Of a stretch of 6,495 bases of DNA, positions 6,290 through 6,495 are shown piece by piece. How positions within the stretch are numbered: position 1 is the first letter of the stretch; every line of letters begins with the position of its first letter. Made by a program: the position numbers and the translations under genes. The DNA comes from Bacteroidota bacterium (GTDB taxonomy: Bacteria; Bacteroidota; Bacteroidia; Sphingobacteriales; Sphingobacteriaceae). Location: assembly GCA_025355225.1 (NCBI GenBank), contig JANYAB010000681.1, forward strand, positions 1 to 6,495, read 5' to 3'. The notes beneath the pieces are model-generated. The model did no database searches and was not told the DNA's origin. It saw only the letters and a list, made by a program, of their open reading frames with translations.

Positions 6290-6488
6290 TTCCATGATTA
6301 ATTTTAAGGGTCATCAGATGAGCTTTTGGAGAAGTTGTCTGAACTAAGATTTTTAGGATTAAAAGATTTCCATGATTGTTTCTTTCGTCAGCAGGTAAGC
6401 TTCGGGCGAGATTGTCTGAACTAAGATTCTTAGGATTAAAAGATTTCCATGATTATTTCTTCCGTCAGCAGATAAGCTTCGGGCGAAA
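6290..6488. repeat. tandem intergenic repeat, 77-bp period, two full copies plus a degenerate one
   Basis: Copy A (6335-6411) and copy B (6412-6488) both begin TTGTCTGAACTAAGATT and differ at only about six of 77 positions (such as T/C in GATTTTTAG versus GATTCTTAG, and CAGG/CAGA before TAAGCTTCGGGCGA). Before copy A, 6290-6334 is a decayed partial copy: TTCCATGATT at 6290-6299 matches copy A at 6368-6377, and its AGCTT at 6321-6325 matches 6398-6402, with a one-base shift between. Within each full copy the word GATT recurs four times at steps of 9, 8 and 9 bases (6348, 6357, 6365, 6374; then 6425, 6434, 6442, 6451). After 6488 the match stops, at TCAGGCA. No coding role is evident. The stretch 6279-6495 holds nothing else I can support. 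Confidence 0.85.
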
Positions 6489-6495
6489 TCAGGCA

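Noticed and set aside
6290..6488. The tandem repeat as a CRISPR array.
   Set aside because: The 77-bp units are similar throughout, with no short conserved repeat alternating with unique spacers, and no cas gene is in view.

Overview
The window looks like a piece of a Bacteroidota chromosome, most likely from the Sphingobacteriaceae (Mucilaginibacter or Pedobacter type). This rests on the AT-rich spacers, the near absence of Shine-Dalgarno sequences, two perfect matches to the Bacteroidota -7 promoter box TAnnTTTG, and the character of the proteins (secreted alginate-lyase-fold enzyme, secreted SMP-30 protein, PQQ sugar dehydrogenase paired with a cytochrome c). The genus is inferred; no rRNA or other marker is present.

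Layout. Positions 1-495 hold the N-terminal part of a secreted SMP-30/gluconolactonase-like protein on the minus strand, cut by the left edge. Running the other way are a small DUF488/YeaO-family protein (578-934) and a secreted alginate-lyase-family protein (974-2161). They end at a perfect 12-bp hairpin (2196-2224), which separates them from a convergent minus-strand cluster. Read 5' to 3', that cluster encodes a GlcG/HbpS-like protein (4276-3827), a YghZ-type aldo/keto reductase (3778-2783) and a secreted VOC/glyoxalase-fold protein (2746-2285). Spacers of 48 and 36 bases without a recognisable internal promoter suggest one operon. The 278-base spacer 4277-4554 is a divergent control region: each side carries the identical -7 box TAACTTTG, and a 9+9 bp inverted repeat sits almost midway between them. 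To the right lie a PQQ-dependent (sorbosone dehydrogenase-like) sugar dehydrogenase (4555-5826) and, two bases later, a monohaem c-type cytochrome (5829-6278). The last 200 bases are non-coding and hold a tandem repeat with a 77-bp period.

How it may fit together. The dehydrogenase and cytochrome form an obvious electron-transfer pair in the cell envelope: sugar or aldehyde oxidation by PQQ, electrons passed to haem c. The product of aldose oxidation by such enzymes is often a lactone, which an SMP-30-type lactonase could open, but the two sit at opposite ends of the window and this link is inference. The divergent operon (reductase, VOC protein, haem-binding-like GlcG protein) fits reactive aldehyde or redox handling and may share control with the PQQ pair through the central inverted repeat. 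I see no phage, transposase, CRISPR, tRNA or rRNA, and no clear sign of a wholly new system. The items most worth a second look are the divergent control region and the 77-bp repeat.
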